From Ypsolopha sequella (Eukaryota > Arthropoda > Insecta > Lepidoptera > Ypsolophidae), in the NCBI GenBank assembly GCA_934047225.1, contig OW203989.1:7911977-7975976 (forward strand): a stretch of DNA of 64,000 nucleotides. Direction: 5' to 3'. Both the position numbers and the translations under genes were made by a program. Shown here one piece after another: positions 12,199-23,042 of the stretch (position 1 is the stretch's first letter; the number at the start of each line of letters is the position of its first letter). The notes beneath the pieces are model-generated. The model made no database searches. It saw only the letters and a list, made by a program, of their open reading frames with translations, and was not told the origin of the DNA.

Positions 12199-12618
12199 TT
12201 AAGGCGATACGTAAAAGTTTTAGCGTCCCTGTTACTCCATATGCGAAAAAACCCTCAGTGCGTGTGGGACAGATTCGTGGAAAAGTAGTAAAAATCGGTT
12301 TTTTATTAATATAAAATGTACTAAGCTATTTTCCCAAAAAGATTTTCAAGGGACTTTACAAATACATAATATCCACATTTTGAATGCAATTTCACGATGA
12401 AATTAGTTAGGATTTCAGAATTACAGGAAAATATAAAACAATTTAGAGGTCTTTTCGGAATTAAATTCTATCGAAAAAATATCATCCAATCGCGTTTTTC
12501 TTCAGTAAGAATCTTAATCAAATACTCAATAAACATTTACCCAAAAATGAAATACGTAGATGACGTTATAGTGGAGTAAATGGATTCGAAAAATCCCCAT
12601 TTTTTTTTTGAGACCTCA
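12199..12618 (+). mobile_element. TTAA-flanked MITE, subfamily A', copy 1
   Basis: It begins TTAAGGCGATACGTAAAAG and then shares the A-type head (TAGCGTCCCTGTTACTCC, GGGACAGATTCGTGG). The remainder differs from A and matches 15103-15528 (AAGATTTTCAAGGGACTTTA, GTAGATGACGTTATAGTGGA). The right boundary is eroded. Confidence 0.65.
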
Positions 12619-13166
12619 GGGTTAGCAGGCGAGAGCTCCACCACTCGGTCACAGAGGCGGTCTTACAGTTATTCAGAAATTCTTTTAATAAAAGCAGGTG
12701 AGTGCAAAAATGTTTTAAAGTTTCAAAGCTATTAGTTAAATTATGTAAACCAAGCCTCTAAAGGGAATACTTTTAATTAATTTTACAGTCATGTAATGTA
12801 ATTAGACAATTTGTTCAGAGTTAATTACAATTTCCAGGGCATGTTTGTTCCAGAACATGATGTGCTAAGGTAAGTGTCTAATGGTATCGATTCGGCGTAA
12901 GACGTCTTCATGAGGTAGGTACTCATAGATATCATAATAATTAATAATATTATTCTAATACACAGAGATAGGTTTCTTTAATAAAGTCCACAGTTCACTA
13001 TTGAATTTAAATTATAACAACCTCTCTAACATAAGTTAATTTATTAGTTATTTAAAATATATTGTGCTAATTTACGCTTGAAATTATTAAAAAGTTCGAT
13101 ATTTTTAATTTCTGAAGGTAAGTTGTTACAAATCACATTAGTAACGAAAAGTGAAAAACCGCTACC
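12619..13166. other. Unique AT-rich spacer
   Basis: No gene, element end or repeat recognised. Confidence 0.4.
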
Positions 13167-13776
13167 TTAAGGCAATGTGTAAAAGTTTTAGCGTCCCTGT
13201 TACTCCATATTCGAAAAAACCCTCAGTGCGAGAGGGACGTATTCGTGGAAAAGTAACAAAAAGTCGGTTTTTTATTAATACAAAAAGAACTAAAGTTGCC
13301 ATCAAAATTTCGTTTAACCATCCCCCCTATTCTGTATCTTTAGTTGCCAACTGTACTAGGTGCCTATCATCAAAAATATAGATAAAAACTGAAATTTCAA
13401 AATGGCCTTTAGTGGGTATTGAACTATTAACAATCTGTGTCGTCACTTGAAGTGTGAACATATCCTTAGGGAATCGGAATTCGATGGTATATCTATGTTT
13501 TTGATGATAGGCACCCACTAAAGAAGGCAACTAGAGATACATAATAGGCCCGTGGTCCTAGATACTGTTAAAACTCATCTAATAAAATATAATTGCAGTC
13601 CATATGTCATTCTAAATTGTCAAACCAGGAGAATTGGTGTCGGAAAAGACCTCACTTAACAGATCCCTAGAAAAGGAATTAAAAAATAATATGCTATTTT
13701 ATCAAAATAATACATTAGTTACTGAAGTAGATATGCAAGTTCTTAAAGTGTCGATTTTTTTTCCGTAGCACCTCAA
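13167..13776 (+). mobile_element. TTAA-flanked MITE, copy A2, interrupted by another MITE
   Basis: It starts TTAAGGCAATGTGTAAAAG and ends TTTCCGTAGCACCTCAA, the last four bases being a decayed TTAA. Comparison with 11332-11757 and 60814-61227 shows the family sequence TTCGTTTAACC...TCCTAGATACTG split by about 233 bp at 13321-13553. Without the insert the element would be close to the family length. Confidence 0.7.
13321..13553. mobile_element. Nested MITE, CCCCCCTATTCTGTAT family, copy 1
   Basis: The ends are inverted relatives: CCCCCTATTCTGTATCTTTA against AGAGATACATAATAGGCCCG. Inside, CCTATCATCAAAAATATAG is mirrored by CTATGTTTTTGATGATAGG. It sits inside TTAA MITE A2 and is present again, uninterrupted, at 13971-14201. 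So it moved independently and later than A2. Confidence 0.75.
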
Positions 13777-13970
13777 GTCCCATAATGCTTATAAAACAGT
13801 AGCCACTTCAAAGGGACCCTAACTTCATATAAATTAATGAGCACACCGTTCGCGAAATTGCTAATTACCTGACCTATTAATGAGGTGCGGGTAAGGGTTT
13901 CCTTCTGGGGGTAATGTCGACAGTTTTCGGCTTGGCAGTAATTTTATCAACACCTCTTAGCCTATACCTG

Positions 13971-14201
13971 CCCCCCTATTCTGTATAATAAATTGCCAAC
14001 TGCACAGGGTGCCTATCGTCAAAAACATAGATAAAAACTAAGCTTTCAAAATTGCTTTTAGTGGGTATTGAACTATTTACGAACTGTGTCGTCACTTCAA
14101 GTGCTAACATGCCCTTAGATAATCGGAATTCGATAGTATATCTATGTTTTTCATGATAGACACCCAGTCCAGAAGGCAACTAGAGATACATAATAGGCCC
14201 G
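13971..14201. mobile_element. MITE, CCCCCCTATTCTGTAT family, copy 2
   Basis: Colinear with 13321-13553 from CCCCCCTATTCTGTATAATA to ATACATAATAGGCCCG, with scattered substitutions. The core GTGGGTATTGAACTATT and TCGTCACTTCAAGTG blocks are shared. The two copies lie only about 420 bp apart. Confidence 0.75.
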
Positions 14202-14219
14202 CAGGTGTAATAATGACCT

Positions 14220-14380
14220 GGGGCTCTACCGCGTAATTCTCATTTGTATCAACTTCAAGCAAATGCATGCGTAATAAACGTGTGCAAAAGAGATGGCATG
14301 TTAGGCGGGCATCGTCGCACGCACGTCAAATTTCAATCTCAAGTTGATGTTGATGAAAATGAGAATTACGCGGTAGACCC
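14220..14380. mobile_element. Palindromic MITE, CTACCGCGTAATTCTCATTT arms
   Basis: Left CTACCGCGTAATTCTCATTT plus CAACTT, right AAGTTGATGTTGATGAAAAT plus GAGAATTACGCGGTAG. The arms are about 35 bp. It is non-coding and abuts the previous MITE within about 20 bp. Confidence 0.65.
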
Positions 14381-14495
14381 GCTGCTCAGAAAATTAAACC
14401 ACATGCTCTACTGATTATACTTCCATAGAAAAACTTTAGAAACAACGTGAATAAAAATTCGCTTTCCCAAAGAAGATGCTATGAAAGTAGCTATG

Positions 14496-14580
14496 AAAAA
14501 ACCCGGCCAAGTGCGAGTCACACTCGCGTTCCTAGGGTTCCGTATTGTGGATGATAAATTAAATTATGTCATTTTTTTAA
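14496..14580 (+). repeat. GTGCGAG-family fragment
   Basis: It reads ACCCGGCCAAGTGCGAGTCA, then CCTAGGGTTCCGTATTGTGG, like the starts of the long copies at 19243 and 20949. Homology fades after about 80 bp. Confidence 0.6.
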
Positions 14581-15102
14581 TTTTTTTATAGTTTGTATTT
14601 TAAGTTTTTGTACCCGGAAAATAAGAAAACAAAAACGATTTTTCCTAAGAAAATTATAACAACGTTAATTCTGGGAAGTCAGTACAGTTTAATTGCATTC
14701 AAATTCAAAAGTTTTTATTTGGTTAACTTCTTATAGAGATAGCAAGTAAAACTAGTTTTTACCAGTTTATTTACAATATACATCACCATGAGAAGAGTCC
14801 TCGACGTTCCATAACAGACTTACCTGCAAAGACACAGAATACATATAATTAATATCTATATGTCATCTTAAAATTAATAAGCTGTATTATGTACTATCTT
14901 AATCTCGACATAAATCAATAATTATCTCCCATCGATTCATAAATTGATCAGTCAAATCATTAATTTTATTAACACTATGAATTTAAATATGGAATGCGCG
15001 TGCGCTACATCAAATCACATCGTGGGATCTAGCGACTCCACTCCACCGTTTACAACTAGATGGTTTTGACACCATTCATTGCTCGTTTAATACTGTATCC
15101 AG
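14581..15102. other. AT-rich spacer
   Basis: Nothing identified. Confidence 0.4.
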
Positions 15103-15528
15103 TTAAAGCTATATGTAAACGTTTTAGCGTCCTTGTTACTCCATGTGCGAAAACACCCTCCGTGCGAGTGGGACGGATTCCTGGAAATGTAGCAAAAATA
15201 CGGTTTTTTGTTAGTATAAAAGGTACTAAACTATTTTGTCAAAAAGATTTTCAAGGAGACTTTACAAATACATAATATCCACATTTTTAATGCAATTTCA
15301 CAATGAAATTAGTTAGGATTTCAGAATTACAGGAAAAAATAAAACAATTTAGAGGTCTTTTCGGAATTAAATTCTATCGAAAAAATTTCATCGAATCGCG
15401 TTTTCCTTCAGTGAAAATCTTAATCAAATACTCATTAAACATTTACCCAAAAATTTAATACGTAGATGACGTTATAGTGGAGAAAATTTATTCGAAAAAA
15501 CCCCATATTTTTTTTTGTATCGCCTTAG
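15103..15528 (+). mobile_element. TTAA-flanked MITE, subfamily A', copy 2
   Basis: It runs from TTAAAGCTATATGTAAACG to TTTTTGTATCGCCTTAG, 426 bp, matching 12199-12618 almost throughout, about 2.9 kb away in the same orientation. The right TTAA has become TTAG. Confidence 0.7.
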
Positions 15529-15707
15529 GCAATGTTTTCAAATTTTTCAAATTCAAATTCAAATCATTTATTGCAATGTCACAAGTTTTAGAGGATCTTA
15601 CATAACTAGAAAAGTACAGGTGACGCCGCCCTGTAGGGGCATAGCAACCGTTAGAGGGCAACTGGGCAACAAGAGGGCAACTTTACTAAATGTAAGATTA
15701 AGCCAGC

Positions 15708-15977
15708 TATACAACGTGTAACAGAAAGGTGTAACCATATTTGAAGAGCTTGTTCAGTCAATGGTATAGAACAACTTTTACTATGGAGCCAATCATGAAA
15801 TCTCAAACAAAAATCTGCCCTTCCATACATTTCGGCCGAGCGGCATTGCATTTTTCTATGAAACAGACAAAACTTTTTATCGAGATACAGGTTTTGTTCC
15901 ATAGTAAAAGTTGTTCTATACCATTGACTGAATAAGCTCTTCGAATATGGTTACACTATTCTGTTACACGTTGTATA
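15708..15977. mobile_element. Palindromic MITE, TATACAACGTGTAACAG ends
   Basis: The terminal TATACAACGTGTAACAG is mirrored exactly by CTGTTACACGTTGTATA. The arms continue through GAGCTTGTTCAGTCAATGGT and GAACAACTTTTACTATGG, totalling about 80 bp. The inner module GAACAACTTTTACTAT is shared with the TTAA-ended element at 28231-28524, which has quite different tips. Confidence 0.75.
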
Positions 15978-16223
15978 AACGTAATAAAATCATAAAATAA
16001 TGTAACCAAATCATACGCAAGAGAAAACAATAAGTAAAATGATCGTGACTAGGTCAAGAAGTTGTATTGAGTAAATAGTTCTGCGGTATTTGCTAATAGC
16101 CTTAGTAACTGTAGGAGACGACTCCACAGTAGTAATCTTTCCTTCAACCAACATATTTCATAAGATTCATTAACAAGTCTTAAGAGTCCGGCGGACGATG
16201 CATAGTTCATAAAAACGTAATAT

Positions 16224-16516
16224 AAAACCGGCCAAGTGCGAGTCGGACTCGCACACGAAGGGTTCCGTACCATTATCTATAAAAATGGCAAAAAAACATG
16301 TGTGTTGCATAGGAGCCCCCTTAAATATATATTTTATTCTCTTTTTTAGTATTTGATGTTACAGTGGCAACAGAAATACATCATCTGTGAAAATTTCAAC
16401 TGTCTAACTATCACGGTTCATGAGATACAGCCTGGTGACAGACGGACAGACAGACGGACAGCGGAGTCTTAGTAATAGGGTCCCGTTGGTTACCCTTTGG
16501 GTACGGAACCCTAAAA
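16224..16516 (+). repeat. GTGCGAG-family repeat, full copy
   Basis: It starts AAAACCGGCCAAGTGCGAG, then GAAGGGTTCCGTACCATTAT, CATCATCTGTGAAAATTTCA and GACGGACAGACAGACGGACA, and ends TTTGGGTACGGAACCCTAAA. The start and end make it a complete unit of about 290 bp. Such units are abundant in Lepidoptera; their class is not evident from the sequence. Confidence 0.7.
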
Positions 16517-16554
16517 ATCATTTGTAAATTACACGTATTTTTAACATAATGTGT

Positions 16555-16749
16555 ATTTATTCTAATTGGATTGCAAACTATTTAGGTTCCCAAATGCCTA
16601 TTTTGTATCAACACTGATTTAAAGACGAAATATAAAGAATTTCTTATTTGCATAGAAAAATTATTTTTGTCATATTTCATGTTTAAATCAGTTTACTTAA
16701 AAATAGATAGTTGGGAACCTAGACATTCTGTAATTCAATCTGAATAAAT
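16555..16749. mobile_element. Palindromic MITE, TAGGTTCCCAA arms
   Basis: The left arm ATTTATTCTAATTGGATTGC ... TAGGTTCCCAA pairs with TTGGGAACCTA ... TAATTCAATCTGAATAAAT. A second inner pair is CACTGATTTAAA / TTTAAATCAG. The arms are about 80 bp with mismatches. Confidence 0.65.
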
Positions 16750-18367
16750 ACATACTATCTTAATAATATGTATAATTTACAAATTATATTGGTATTCCGT
16801 TTGTATGAACTATGCACCCTCGCTGGACTCTTAAAATACTACGCTAGAAAAAGAAAAGGCTGTATTTCGAATCATCATTGCTCAGGAATTTTGGCGCCGA
16901 ATAAGATGTGGAGAAAGCGTGCCGTCTGATAGCTTGAGGCATCGTAGATTAATGTCATACTTTAACAAAAAAAGAAGTATGGTTGTGTGGTCACTAATAA
17001 AAATACCATTACATATAATTCTCAGATGCTGGTCGAAGATCGATGCCAATATTACGGCTTGATATCAATTTTATTGCTAGAATTATAATATTAATGTATA
17101 AAATAAAACACGAATTTCTTTGTGCGTGACAAAAACATGCTCGTTAACAATCCAACAGGGTTAGTTAGATTTATATCGTTCAGAAATGCCAGCAAACTGG
17201 CTTTGGAAACATAATTCATAAGTTCGTGAACATAATTTGTTTGACAATAAAACCTGGCAAAAATATAATTCCGAATCAGTGCAAAAGATCAACAAATTCG
17301 TTCAAAATAGCTAAATTATTGGTCAGTGTAACGATATTTCGTTAGTTCCAGCGGAAATTGTCGATTTGACAATGAGAAATAAATTCTGTTAATAGATCAT
17401 GACTTTAAAATATCAAAAGGTTTAAGTTTGTACTTAGTAAATAATTACACATTCATTAGTCAAGTTTACTTACGTAAGTAAAGTTACGAGTTTACTTACA
17501 GAATCAGAACATTTGTTTGTACTTAAACCAGTATGATACACAAATCAGTATTAGTCTAACAATAATTAACGAAGAAGTAACACTAAAAAGAATAATAAAA
17601 TTGATTTAAAATTAAATAAAATAACACAGTAAAATCTTGAAAAATTAACATGTCACTAGTGTATCATATCAAACATAAAATTAGGAAAATAATTGTAACA
17701 AGAAAATGGTAAAATTAGGTAGGTATAAACAAGAAATGAAAAAGAGACTTAAATATATATATTACTATTATTAATTATACAATGATGTCCATGTAAATTT
17801 GAATTTTAAATGTCAATATGTTAAATGAAGATAAACAATTATAAATTATACAATGATATCTATGCAAATTGAATTAATATTTTAAATAATAATGTTGAAT
17901 AATAATGTCAATCTTTGAAAAATTTATTAAATTCGTAGTACGGTTTCTGAAGCAAGTAAGTTTTTAATTTGTTTGGAAAAATACTAAGGTTGGCACTCTC
18001 TTTTATAATTTTGTCTAGTTTTTTAAAAACTTTATTTCCCGTATATAATATATATGCAAGTAACTGGTCATTATGACTTAGCTGATATTTTTGATTCTCA
18101 CCAACGGTTTTATGATCACTACGATTTTTAAATGTATAATCTTAAATTAAGCTCAGACAATAATAGGTAAAATTTAACAAATTTGTTCGACAATTTATGT
18201 TATGTATGTATGTAAGTATTACCAGTACTATCCTAGCTAGTGTAATCTAAAATGTACAGTGTCCAACAAGTCACGGTATTCCATGGTAGGTCTTACTACG
18301 TCCACGTAAAGGTGGGTTTAGCACAAAATTGTGTACTGTAGTGGAGTCAACGAGGAAATTTGTTGTA
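16750..18367. other. AT-rich stretch with a short tandem duplication
   Basis: No gene recognised. AATTATACAATGATGTCCAT at 17774 recurs as AATTATACAATGATATCTAT at 17844, a diverged tandem duplication of about 70 bp. Confidence 0.4.
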
Positions 18368-18800
18368 TGGAGACTTCCGAGAAATTCCTCCGCCAATGAA
18401 ATTAGGCATATGATGAAGTTAGGTAATACATATTACATATGTATAATAAGCCAACAAATTTTGTTACGAGAAGTTAGGTATTTTTACCTAAACATAAAAA
18501 TCGCTTTTTACTTTCTGTGAATATTTCCTCAGGCTTATTTACTTTCTGTATACGTACTTATGTACCAGTTAGAATAAGTATGTAAAGGAATCCAACATTT
18601 TTTCGATTTCAGGGATGCCCCAAATTTAACTTTTAACATTTTGCGCTATGACTTCTACTGAAATATTGCTCTGCCAATTTTTATTCTTCAAGATGTTTTT
18701 TTATCCTTAAATACATAGCTTTGTTTAGTTATCCAAAAGATTTTCTTTTTTAAACATATTTTTTTGATTTTTGCTTAACTACGTAATGTGAAAAATAACT
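18368..18800 (+). repeat. Long interspersed repeat, inverted partner of 23043-23442
   Basis: Blocks CCGAGAAATTCCTC, AGAAGTTAGGTATTTTTACC, AATCCAACATTTTTTCGAT and CTCTGCCAATTTTTATTC occur in the same order on the opposite strand at 23043-23442. The two copies lie about 4.2 kb apart in inverted orientation. Class unknown. Confidence 0.6.
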
Positions 18801-19242
18801 CCGTCCATTTTTATATTTTTATTAGTCATATGATTTTATATTAAAACAGATTTATCAATTATCCAACATATTTTCGAACGTTCGCATATTTTTTAGGATC
18901 TGTTTGCCGATTTATGCTAGAGCGTAAGGGTTGACTATCACTCGACCGCTTGGAGCTGCCCGAGTAGACGAGTTTGGTGGCCACTGTTATTACAAATAAT
19001 CTTTTTATGCACAACGTACCAGGGTGTTAAAAAATTGGCTTTATATTTAAAAGAAATATTTATTATATATAATTTCATTTAAAGTTCAAAGTTTAGGACT
19101 TTGTACAATATGCGAATAAAATTTGCCGCTAGGTTTGCGCTGACCCCTACGATTGTACTTATTTCCCTCCTTGTCAACGCAACGTCAAATCTTTACAGAT
19201 TTTATGATATAAAGGTATATTTTTACATTTATAAAACAAAAA
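18801..19242. other. Unique stretch
   Basis: Nothing recognised. A GC-richer patch at 18905-18990 gives no open frame of note. Confidence 0.35.
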
Positions 19243-20167
19243 AAAAACCGTGTAAGTGCGAGTCAGACTCGTGTACCTAGGGTTCCGTATTGTGGATGAT
19301 GAATTTAATTTTGTCGATTTTCTCGTAAATTTCTCAACCGCTTTATTTTTTGTAACCTGTACGTAAACACATACTACCATGATTTTTTTCATAATTTTCG
19401 GTCCACCAGTTTTGGAGATAAGGGGGGAGCATACATGGTTTTTCAACGATTTCTCGAAACCAGTGCCAGTAAATATAGTAAAATTATACATTTTTACATT
19501 ATCTTTTTAATATCTACAATTGAGTATCCATATTGTATTTTTAGTATAATATTTTTTATTTTTCTCACTTTTGTTTTGGAAATATTTTGAAAAATTTCAA
19601 ATTTTTCATCATATTTTTAAACCGTGATATGTGGGCATTTTAATTATATTTTTGTGCCAAATTTCATGTCTTTATTTTTAACGGTGCTAAAGTTCTGAGC
19701 AGGGATAGGATAATCGGATCGATATATTATTATGTACACCTAAATTTGGGAAAACTGAGAAAGTTTGTAGGTGTGTAGGTTCTTATAATATTATTTTGAT
19801 AGTAAAAATCCCGGAATTACGGAATTACTTAAATCTAAATAATTAAATAAATGAAATAACAAAATAGGAATTTAATACAATTCCTGGGATATAAATTAAC
19901 GGTAATATCTATTAAGTATTGGGTACATCATCGTAACGTTTTAAGCAATGCCGTAATATCCATAATTTTCACAATCAAAATAAATAATATTTTAAAAATC
20001 CGACTCCACACCTACAAACTTTTTCAAGGATTTTTCCAACTTTCGGTATATATCGATCCGATTATGGATATGTCTGCTTATGAGGCTGTGACATACGGAC
20101 GGACCGACAACGGAGTCTTACCATAAGGTTCCTTTTGTAACTTTTAAGTGCTATGGAACCCTAAAAA
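19243..20167 (+). repeat. GTGCGAG-family long variant carrying a nested hAT MITE
   Basis: It begins AAAACCGTGTAAGTGCGAGT and CCTAGGGTTCCGTATTGTGG and ends AAGTGCTATGGAACCCTAAA. It is colinear with 20949-21521 except for 377 extra bases at 19700-20076 plus a duplicated 8-mer. The 105-codon minus-strand frame inside it is a by-product of the repeat. Confidence 0.7.
19700..20076. mobile_element. hAT-type MITE nested in a GTGCGAG repeat
   Basis: The ends are inverted repeats starting CAGGGATAGGATAATCGGAT on the left and, on the reverse strand at the right, CAGACATATCCATAATCGGA. They share ATAATCGGATCGATATAT and a further internal pair around GTTTGTAGGTGTG. The flanks are GTTCTGAG and CTTATGAG. 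The unoccupied relative at 21420-21431 reads GTTATGAG, so each flank is one change from the original 8-bp target. That gives a dated, nested hAT insertion. Confidence 0.85.
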
Positions 20168-20948
20168 GGAAATACCCTATTAATAAACAGTTTGCCTTAT
20201 GACGTCAGAGAATCAATAATCAAAACAACTAATATGAAACAAAAATTCAAAAAGCATTTTATAGAAAACCCATCAACTTCAGTATAAATAAAGTATATAA
20301 TATATGGGTGTATGTATACATGTATAACATATGTATCTTCTTCATATATTCTTATTTAAAAACTCTTTACGTTAACAATATTATTACTCCCAATCTTATT
20401 CCCTTAAATAATAACATAATAAATCCGTTTTAACTTACTTGTCCACTTCCTAAGTTAAGATCGAGTTACGTACGGACTAAAATAGTTCTTATGTCTTTGT
20501 AATTAACTTATGCTCTTGTGTGAAAGGCAATTGATAAGTTTGTAACGGCTATTTAATTTTGTATTTTTTGTTATCTCCATGGTTGAAAAGAGCAACTATG
20601 GACGTTTGCTCATATTGTTGTACTTATAGATACCTAACTAGTTATAAATTAAGTTATAAATGTACTATACGTTTGTGTGTATTCCATTATTTTACGATTT
20701 GTAGCAAAGCATTTCGATATCTTAAGGCATTATCATTATTTATTTAGACTAAATGTATATCTAATTTTCTATATTCTTGCACAAGACAAGAATGATGGTG
20801 TAAGTAAAAACTCTTACGGGTTTCTAATACACCTTATTATTATTATAAAATATGTATTTCTTTTAAGTTATGAATTTATTTAAATAAATAAATGTATTCT
20901 GTGCCTAGACCGTCATTTGGAAATTTGAACTAAGTTTCATGCTGTAAG
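20168..20948. other. AT-rich stretch
   Basis: No coding or element feature supported. Confidence 0.4.
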
Positions 20949-21521
20949 TAAAAAAACCTGTCCAGTGCGAGAAAGACTCGCGTACCTAGGGTTCCGTATT
21001 GTGGATGATAAATTTAATTTTCTCATTTTTTTTCGTGAATTTCTCAACCGCTTTATTTTTCCTGTAATCTTTACGTAAACACATATTACTTTAATTATTT
21101 CATATTTGTCGGTCAACCAGTTTCGGAGATAAGGGGGGGGGGGGGGACATACATATTTTTGTGGTTTTTTAAAGATTTCTCGAAACCAGTCCCAGTAAAT
21201 ATAGTAAAAGTATATATTTTTACAATAGGCTTTTTTAATATTTACAATTTGATACCCATATTGTGTTTTTAGAATAGTATAATTGTTTTTTTTTTCACTT
21301 TTGAATTGGTTTTTTTTTTTAATAATTTCTAATTTTTCATATTTTTTTACACCGTGATATGTGGACAAATTAATACTATTTTTGTGCCAAACTTCATGTC
21401 TTTATCTTTAACGGTGCTAAAGTTATGAGGCTGTCACATAAGGACGGACGGACGGACGGACAATGGAGTCTAACCATAAAGGTTCCTTTTGTACCATTTA
21501 GGTACTACGGAACACTTAAAA
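20949..21521 (+). repeat. GTGCGAG-family long variant, uninterrupted
   Basis: It runs from AAAAAACCTGTCCAGTGCGA to TAGGTACTACGGAACACTTA. It contains a run of about 17 G at 21127-21147 and a (GGAC)n microsatellite at 21441-21462. The 143-codon minus-strand open frame here is low-complexity repeat sequence and not a gene. This copy supplies the empty site for the nested MITE at 19700. Confidence 0.7.
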
Positions 21522-21724
21522 GTATTTAAATTTACAAATGGTTTTCTAACCGTTTCTCCAGATATGTCATTGCGACATAAGGCAATTTTTTAAAATTAAT
21601 CTTTGGTGTGCAGCATTTTGATTAGTCGAAATTTTGAATTGCTTGATATATCGTTGGCACAGATTAGACATTTTAAGTTGGAATCGAAATTGAGCGGCGG
21701 TATGTAGTTCTCAAACTGATCCCA

Positions 21725-21985
21725 AGACCCCGCTTGTAGGGCTAGGAATACATCATCTCTTCATAAACGCACATCTCACACACATACATACACACCCTCT
21801 CGTACACTAAACATTATAGAATTAATCTGTATTATCTTTATTTTATTTTAGTTTTTTTGTATCTTTAAAACCACTGGCGGAAGAGCGTGGTAACCCTGTT
21901 ACAGGTTTGTATAAACTTACTAGGGTTATCACAGCCCTTTATGTAAAGACAATGTTCTATAAATAAAATATTATTATAATATTAT
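21725..21985 (+). repeat. LINE 3'-UTR-like fragment
   Basis: A TTACAGGTTTGTATAAACTT / CACAGCCCTTTATGTAAAGA block followed by CTATAAATAAAATATTATTA. From memory this arrangement ends some lepidopteran LINE transcripts. No ORF piece is attached, so I hold this weakly. Confidence 0.35.
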
Positions 21986-21990
21986 AAAAA

Positions 21991-22055
21991 AAACGGTTGG
22001 CATATAGTCAACAACAATCACACGTCAGTGTTCAAGCCGTATGTAATAATAATTT
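21991..22055 (+). repeat. Third copy of the palindrome arm from 24068-24216
   Basis: AAACGGTTGGCATATAGTCA through GTTCAAGCCGTATGTAATAA matches the right arm at 24147-24216 with a single mismatch (CACGTCAG for CACGTGAG). It lies about 2.1 kb from the palindrome and lacks the opposite arm. Confidence 0.75.
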
Positions 22056-22194
22056 AAAATATTATTACTCCATTTTCATTATTTCATACTGTAGACTTGG
22101 TAAGTGGTCGATGTCAAGATTTGAGGGCGCTTTTTGTGCAATTCGTAATCTTCTTTTTTCTTGTTCCTTACAAACGCAAAAACATTACTATGGG

Positions 22195-22428
22195 AGGTCA
22201 AGATTTTATTTTGCGAAATTGGCAAAACGTGTTGTTGTTTTGTTTTCTGATCGCTTGTTAGGCCTCCAGTACGACGTAACCTACTCTTTAAAACTATATT
22301 TTAAGAACACTTAAAATGTCGTCGCATATTTAATAATAAAAGTTATTATTTAAGTACATTGTCATACTTTACCTCTCAATATAAGAACATTATGTACCAA
22401 ATAACGCAAATAAACTATATTCTATTCT
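22195..22428 (+). repeat. Family X repeat, long copy
   Basis: AGGTCAAGATTTTATTTTGC, GCCTCCAGTACGACGTAACC, ACTTAAAATGTCGTCGCATA and TATAAGAACATTATGTACCA in that order, as at 35074-35330. It ends in TCTATTCTATTCTATG, a short microsatellite. Confidence 0.65.
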
Positions 22429-23042
22429 ATTCTATGTTCGCTGCCGGTGGATCTGACGCTGTGGCGTTCATTAATATGTAATATCTTCTTTCTTTTAAAT
22501 GCCTTGATCATTGCGTCATTTATATATGAGTTTCGACATTTCACGAGTACTGTAAGGTTTGACAATTCCATAAGTTGCGGGAAAAGTCCATCATCTCTTC
22601 TTCTGCTCGATTGACGAATCTTTTCGAGTCCCTTTTTTTATCACTGTTACAAACCCTACTACTATAGCGTTTTTGCACAGGATACACAACTCGCCGTCGC
22701 CTTCCTCCGTCATTTTTTATACACAAATGTTTCTTGCATAAGTAGACAACTGGTCCGTTTCGTTGAGCGAGACACAACACAAACAAAATGCCGCCGCTCA
22801 CCGCTGCGCCTCGCCGCTCGCATCGCTACCCACCGCCGCACCACTGCGCGAGCGCCCCTCACCCCTCTTCACACCCGCGACTGGGTGACGGCAATGCTTG
22901 TACTTAGGAATTATTGAGATTGTAAATACTACGGTATTAGGCCGAATTTCCATTGGCTTATTGGAAAATCTACTAAAATACAGCGACTCATTACTAATAA
23001 ACGTATTGAATTAAGCTGAGCAATTATTCACATGACCTAATT
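22429..23042. other. Stretch with a short GC-rich block
   Basis: 22790-22890 is strongly GC-rich (GCCGCCGCTCACC..., CGCACCACTGCGCGAGC) against an AT-rich background. On the minus strand, 22541-22801 is open for 86 codons with many basic residues (GGRRRRVV, KKRDSKR) and no domain I recognise. It lies beside the inverted repeat at 23043-23442, so it may be the 5' part of that unknown element. Confidence 0.3.

Noticed and set aside
12025..12288. 87-codon frame starting LSEGVSEMFPS
   Set aside because: It crosses the junction of a dispersed repeat (12033-12165) and a TTAA MITE (12199-12618), so it cannot be a single gene.
20937..21368. 143-codon minus-strand open frame, the longest in the window
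   Set aside because: It lies wholly in a GTGCGAG-family repeat, includes a poly-proline run made by a G homopolymer, is lysine/tyrosine rich from AT tracts, and its partner copy at 19243 reads differently.
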